In this document: in pieces, positions 30,809-33,816 of the stretch
Layout of the letters: every line of letters starts with the position of its first letter
Numbering within the stretch: the stretch's first letter is position 1
DNA from: Candidatus Polarisedimenticolia bacterium
GTDB taxonomy: Bacteria; Acidobacteriota; Polarisedimenticolia; Gp22-AA2; AA152
Direction: 5' to 3'
DNA length: 33,816 bases
Assembly (NCBI GenBank): GCA_035764505.1
Contig: DASTZC010000044.1
Span: 1-33,816 of the forward strand
The notes under the pieces: generated by a model
Databases searched by the model: none
Seen by the model: only the letters and a program-made list of their open reading frames with translations
What the model was told of the DNA's origin: nothing
Made by a program: the position numbers and the translations under genes

Positions 30809-32491
30809 ATGGAACGGCGCCGCGAGGGAAGGCCGGTCATCAGCCTGATGACGTACCGGGTCGTGGTGGTGACCACGCTCCTGGTCTTCACGTTCATCAT
30901 CGAGCTGGTGTTCCGTCCCGAGGTGCCGCTGCGGCCCTTCTACTTCCTCGGTGCCCTGACCTACCTGATGACGGTGGCCTACGCGGCCACTTACCGAGTC
31001 CTCGGGGAGAGCCGCGTCTTCCTGGCGGCGCAGCTCACGGGGGATCTGGGGCTGGTCACGGGGCTGGTCTATGCGACCGGGGGCTCGGAGAGCCCCCTGT
31101 CGTTCCTCTACCTGATCGTCGTCATCACCGCGTCGCTCCTGCTGTTCCGGCGCGGCGGCTTCCTGGCGGCAGTGGCCGCGTGGATCCTGTACGCCGTGCT
31201 GCTGGAATGCCTCTATTTCAGGATCCTGCCGGTCTATCCGCCGGGAGGCCTGCAGGACGTCGATCTGTCGGAGCGCCGCATCCTCTATCTGCTGTTCTCG
31301 CACCTCTTCTCCTTTCTCACCGTGGCCTACCTGAGCTCGCACGTCTCCGAAGTGCTGCGCAAGACCGGAGAGAGCCTGGAGGCGAGGGAGAACGACCTGG
31401 CGGAGCTGCGAGCCTTCAACGAGGACATTCTTACCTCGATCAACAGCGGCTTGATCACCACGACGCTGGGGGGGCGCGTGACCTACTGTAACCGCGCCGC
31501 CTGCGAGATCACGGGATGCGGGATCGACGAGCTTTCCGGCAAGGACCTCGTGGGGCTGCTCGGAGCCGACGGCGCCTTCCTGGACGAGGTGCGCCGCCGC
31601 CTCGAGGGCGCCAACCGGCACCGCTTCGAGCGCGAGTTCACGGACCGGAGGGGGCGGTCGCTGTTCCTCGGGTTCACCGCCTCGGTGCTCAAGAACAAGG
31701 AGGAGCAGCCGCTCGGGCTCATCTTCATCTTCCAGGACCTGACCGACATCCGCGTCCTGGAGGAGGAAGTCTCGCTCAAGAAGCGGATGGCGGCGCTGGG
31801 CGAGATGGCCGCCGGGATGGCGCACGAGCTGCGCAACCCGCTGGGCGCCATCAGCGGCTCGGTGCAGTTCCTCAAGCGCGACCTGCCCGCCGGCTCCTCG
31901 CAGGCGGAGCTCATGGGAATCATCCTCAAGGAGTCCCGGCGCCTGGACCAGGCGATCCGCGACTTCCTGCTGTTCGCCAAGCCGGGCCCCTTCACGCCGG
32001 AGCAGGTCGATCTCGCGCTGCTGCTCTCCGAGTCGCTGAAGCTGCTGCGCAACAGCGACGAGTTCTCACCCGCGCACAAGCTGAGCACCCAGTTCCATCC
32101 CGAGCACATCCCGGTCACGGTGGACGCGAACCGCATGCGCCAGGTCTTCTGGAACCTGAGTAAGAACGCCCTGAAGGCGATGCCCGAAGGAGGGACGCTG
32201 ACGGTCAAGGCGCTGGGCGAGGTCGACCAGCAGGTCCTGGTCAGCTTTGCCGACGAAGGGGTCGGCATGCCCGCCGGGGACGTCGAGAAGAACTTCCAGC
32301 CCTTTCACGGATCGTTCCAGCACGGGACCGGATTGGGCCTCGCCATCGTCTATCGCATCGTACAGGAGCACCAGGGACGGATCCGCATCAAGGGCCGGCG
32401 CGGGTCGGGAACCGAGATTCAGATTCTATTGCCGCGCGGGCAGTCGGCATCGCGCCCGCGGGCCCAGGGGGAGACTTGGACCGGATACTGA
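30809..32491 (+). CDS. pilS: Two-component sensor histidine kinase PilS
   Basis: 560 residues. The N-terminal part has about six membrane helices (VVVVTTLLVFTFIIELVF to LYLLFSHLFSFLTVAYLSSH), the PilS topology. A PAS domain follows at about 190-310 (EDILTSINSGLITTTLGGRVTYCN). Then comes a HisKA domain with the phospho-acceptor in MAAGMAHELRNPLGAI (H339) and an HATPase domain with N-box NLSKNALKAMPEGG, G1 FADEGVGMP and G2 GTGLGLAIVYRI. PilS senses membrane pilin and phosphorylates PilR. ATG 30809 is chosen over TTG 30806 (AGGAGA at 30795-30800). The 3' end overlaps pilR by 16 bases, so the pair is translationally coupled. Confidence 0.93.
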   Translation: MERRREGRPVISLMTYRVVVVTTLLVFTFIIELVFRPEVPLRPFYFLGALTYLMTVAYAATYRVLGESRVFLAAQLTGDLGLVTGLVYATGGSESPLSFLYLIVVITASLLLFRRGGFLAAVAAWILYAVLLECLYFRILPVYPPGGLQDVDLSERRILYLLFSHLFSFLTVAYLSSHVSEVLRKTGESLEARENDLAELRAFNEDILTSINSGLITTTLGGRVTYCNRAACEITGCGIDELSGKDLVGLLGADGAFLDEVRRRLEGANRHRFEREFTDRRGRSLFLGFTASVLKNKEEQPLGLIFIFQDLTDIRVLEEEVSLKKRMAALGEMAAGMAHELRNPLGAISGSVQFLKRDLPAGSSQAELMGIILKESRRLDQAIRDFLLFAKPGPFTPEQVDLALLLSESLKLLRNSDEFSPAHKLSTQFHPEHIPVTVDANRMRQVFWNLSKNALKAMPEGGTLTVKALGEVDQQVLVSFADEGVGMPAGDVEKNFQPFHGSFQHGTGLGLAIVYRIVQEHQGRIRIKGRRGSGTEIQILLPRGQSASRPRAQGETWTGY

Positions 32492-33816
32492 TCGTCGACG
32501 ACGAGAAGGGGATGCGCGACCTCCTCTCGATCATGCTGAAGAACGAGGGGTACAAGGTCGACGCGGCGGAGTCGGCGGGCAAGGCGCGCGACCTGATCGC
32601 ACGCGGCGCCTACGATCTGGTCATCTCGGACATCTCCATGCCCGACGGCTCCGGGGTGGACGTCCTGCGCACCGCCAAGGAGACGCAGCCCGACTGCATC
32701 GTGATCCTGATCACCGCCTATGCCTCCACCGAATCGGCCATCGAGGCCCTCAAGCTGGGAGCCTACGATTACATCACCAAGCCGTTCGACGTGGAGGAGC
32801 TGCGCATCGTCCTGAAGAACGCGCTGGAGAAGCGACGTCTGGAGACCGAGAACACCCTGCTCAAGCGCGAGCTGAAGGAGACCTCGAGGTTCGACGATCT
32901 GGTGGGTGAGAGCCCCGCGATGGAGCAGGTCAAGGCGATCCTGGACCGGGTCGCTCCCACCAACAGCACCGTGCTGGTGTGGGGCGAGTCGGGCACCGGC
33001 AAGGAGCTGGCGGCCCGCGCCATCCACCGGCGCAGCCCGCGGCGGACGCGCCAGTTCGTGTCCATCAACTGCGGAGCACTGCCCGACGAGCTGCTGGAAT
33101 CGGAGCTGTTCGGCCACGTGAAGGGATCCTTCACCGGGGCGGTGGCCACCAAGAAGGGGCTGTTCGAGGTGGCCGACGGCGGCACCATCTTCCTGGACGA
33201 GATTGGCGACACCTCCCCGGCCATGCAGGTGAAGCTCCTCCGGGTCCTGCAGGAGCGCCAGATCCGGCGCGTCGGGGGCACGGACCAGATCGAGGTCGAC
33301 GTCCGCATCATCACGGCCACCAACCAGGACCTCGAGGCGCTGGTGCGGGAGAAGCGCTTCCGCGAGGACCTCTACTACCGCATCAACGTCATCGCCGTGA
33401 AGATGCCGCCGTTGCGCGAGAAGCGCGAGGACATCGCCGTGCTGGCGGGCCACTTCCTGGCCAAGTACACTAAGATCATGGGCAAGCGGATCCGCGAGAT
33501 CTCTCCGGAGGCGATGCGCCAGCTGCTCGATTATTCCTGGCCCGGGAATGTGCGGGAGCTGGAGAACGTGATCGAGCGGGCGGTGGCCCTGGAGGCGAGC
33601 GATCGCATCCTGCCCGGGAGCTTCAACCGGGAGGTGGCGTCCCATCCCGATTCCCCCTCGGCGCTGCCCGTGGTCCTGGGGGAGGGGAGCATCGATCTGG
33701 AGACGCAGCTGGAGCGGCTGCGCGAGCGCCTCATGGGCGAGGCGCTGGCCCGCACCAACGGCGTGCAGACGCGGGCGGCCGAGCTGCTGGGGATGAGCTT
33801 CCGCTCCTTCCGCTAT
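32476..33816 (+). CDS. pilR: Sigma-54-dependent response regulator PilR (partial, runs off the window)
   Basis: 447 codons in view; the protein continues past the end by about 10-20 residues. The TTG start gives MDRILIVDDEKGMRDLL, with GGGGGAG just upstream. The receiver domain spans 1-115, with D8, D9 and phosphoacceptor D52 (DLVISDISMPDGSG) and KPFD. The AAA+ domain has Walker A GESGTGKE at 170-177, the sigma-54 loop GSFTGA at 217-222 (a known PilR variant of GAFTGA), Walker B GGTIFLDEIGD, the R-finger segment FREDLYYRINV and sensor WPGNVRELENV. A Fis-type helix-turn-helix starts at about 425 (LARTNGVQTRAAELLGMSFRSFRY). PilR activates pilin transcription; the target pilA is not in the window. 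Confidence 0.95.
   Translation, partial: MDRILIVDDEKGMRDLLSIMLKNEGYKVDAAESAGKARDLIARGAYDLVISDISMPDGSGVDVLRTAKETQPDCIVILITAYASTESAIEALKLGAYDYITKPFDVEELRIVLKNALEKRRLETENTLLKRELKETSRFDDLVGESPAMEQVKAILDRVAPTNSTVLVWGESGTGKELAARAIHRRSPRRTRQFVSINCGALPDELLESELFGHVKGSFTGAVATKKGLFEVADGGTIFLDEIGDTSPAMQVKLLRVLQERQIRRVGGTDQIEVDVRIITATNQDLEALVREKRFREDLYYRINVIAVKMPPLREKREDIAVLAGHFLAKYTKIMGKRIREISPEAMRQLLDYSWPGNVRELENVIERAVALEASDRILPGSFNREVASHPDSPSALPVVLGEGSIDLETQLERLRERLMGEALARTNGVQTRAAELLGMSFRSFRY

Overview
The window is GC-rich, densely packed bacterial chromosome. A type IV pilus (T4P) machine, split into a pilMNOPQ block and a pilBTC-pilSR block, sits among housekeeping genes. The outer-membrane secretin, a C-terminal-Phe beta-barrel porin, a sedoheptulose-7-phosphate isomerase (LPS heptose) and secreted TPR/carboxypeptidase-regulatory proteins indicate a didermic (Gram-negative) organism. 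Acidobacteriota or a neighbouring deep phylum is my best guess, from gene order and a SecF insertion I associate with Acidobacteriota. This is inference; no rRNA or other decisive marker is present.

Layout. (1) 1-4043: one tightly overlapping operon with a Fur-family regulator, the ApbE flavin transferase, an outer-membrane porin, an exported FMN-binding protein and a small four-helix membrane protein with paired histidines. It looks like an extracytoplasmic flavin redox module. (2) 4029-5534: a secreted TPR protein with its own promoter and a strong terminator. (3) 5539-6897, minus strand: gmhA and a pgeF/YfiH gene. (4) 7131-12925: yajC-secD-secF, then the bifunctional (p)ppGpp enzyme rel and ridA. 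(5) 12932-13094: a long imperfect palindrome between the convergent ridA and rpmB genes. (6) 13525-19676: pilMNOPQ plus a lipoprotein gene, ending at a terminator. (7) 19707-24142: a TPR protein and a roadblock-domain protein, then accB-accC-aroK and a metallophosphoesterase. (8) 24153-26431, minus strand: two multi-pass membrane proteins of glycosyltransferase type. (9) 26529-33816: pilB-pilT-pilC-pilS-pilR, with pilR cut by the window end.

How the parts fit. PilM/N/O/P form the inner-membrane alignment complex, PilQ is the outer-membrane pore, PilB and PilT extend and retract, PilC is the platform, and PilS-PilR is the sigma-54-dependent regulatory pair for pilin expression. No pilin gene lies in the window. 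PilB carries an MshEN-type N-domain, suggesting c-di-GMP input, and a roadblock protein next to the pil block suggests a small-GTPase polarity input.

Promoters can be read by eye. Five have a -35 of TTGAYM type (TTGACC, TTGACA or TTGATC) with a -10 of the form TAGAnT. Three, including both pil operons, have TATAAT or TATATT. Start codons GTG and TTG are frequent. I found no tRNA, rRNA, CRISPR array, transposase or integrase gene, and no intergenic stretch longer than about 300 bases.
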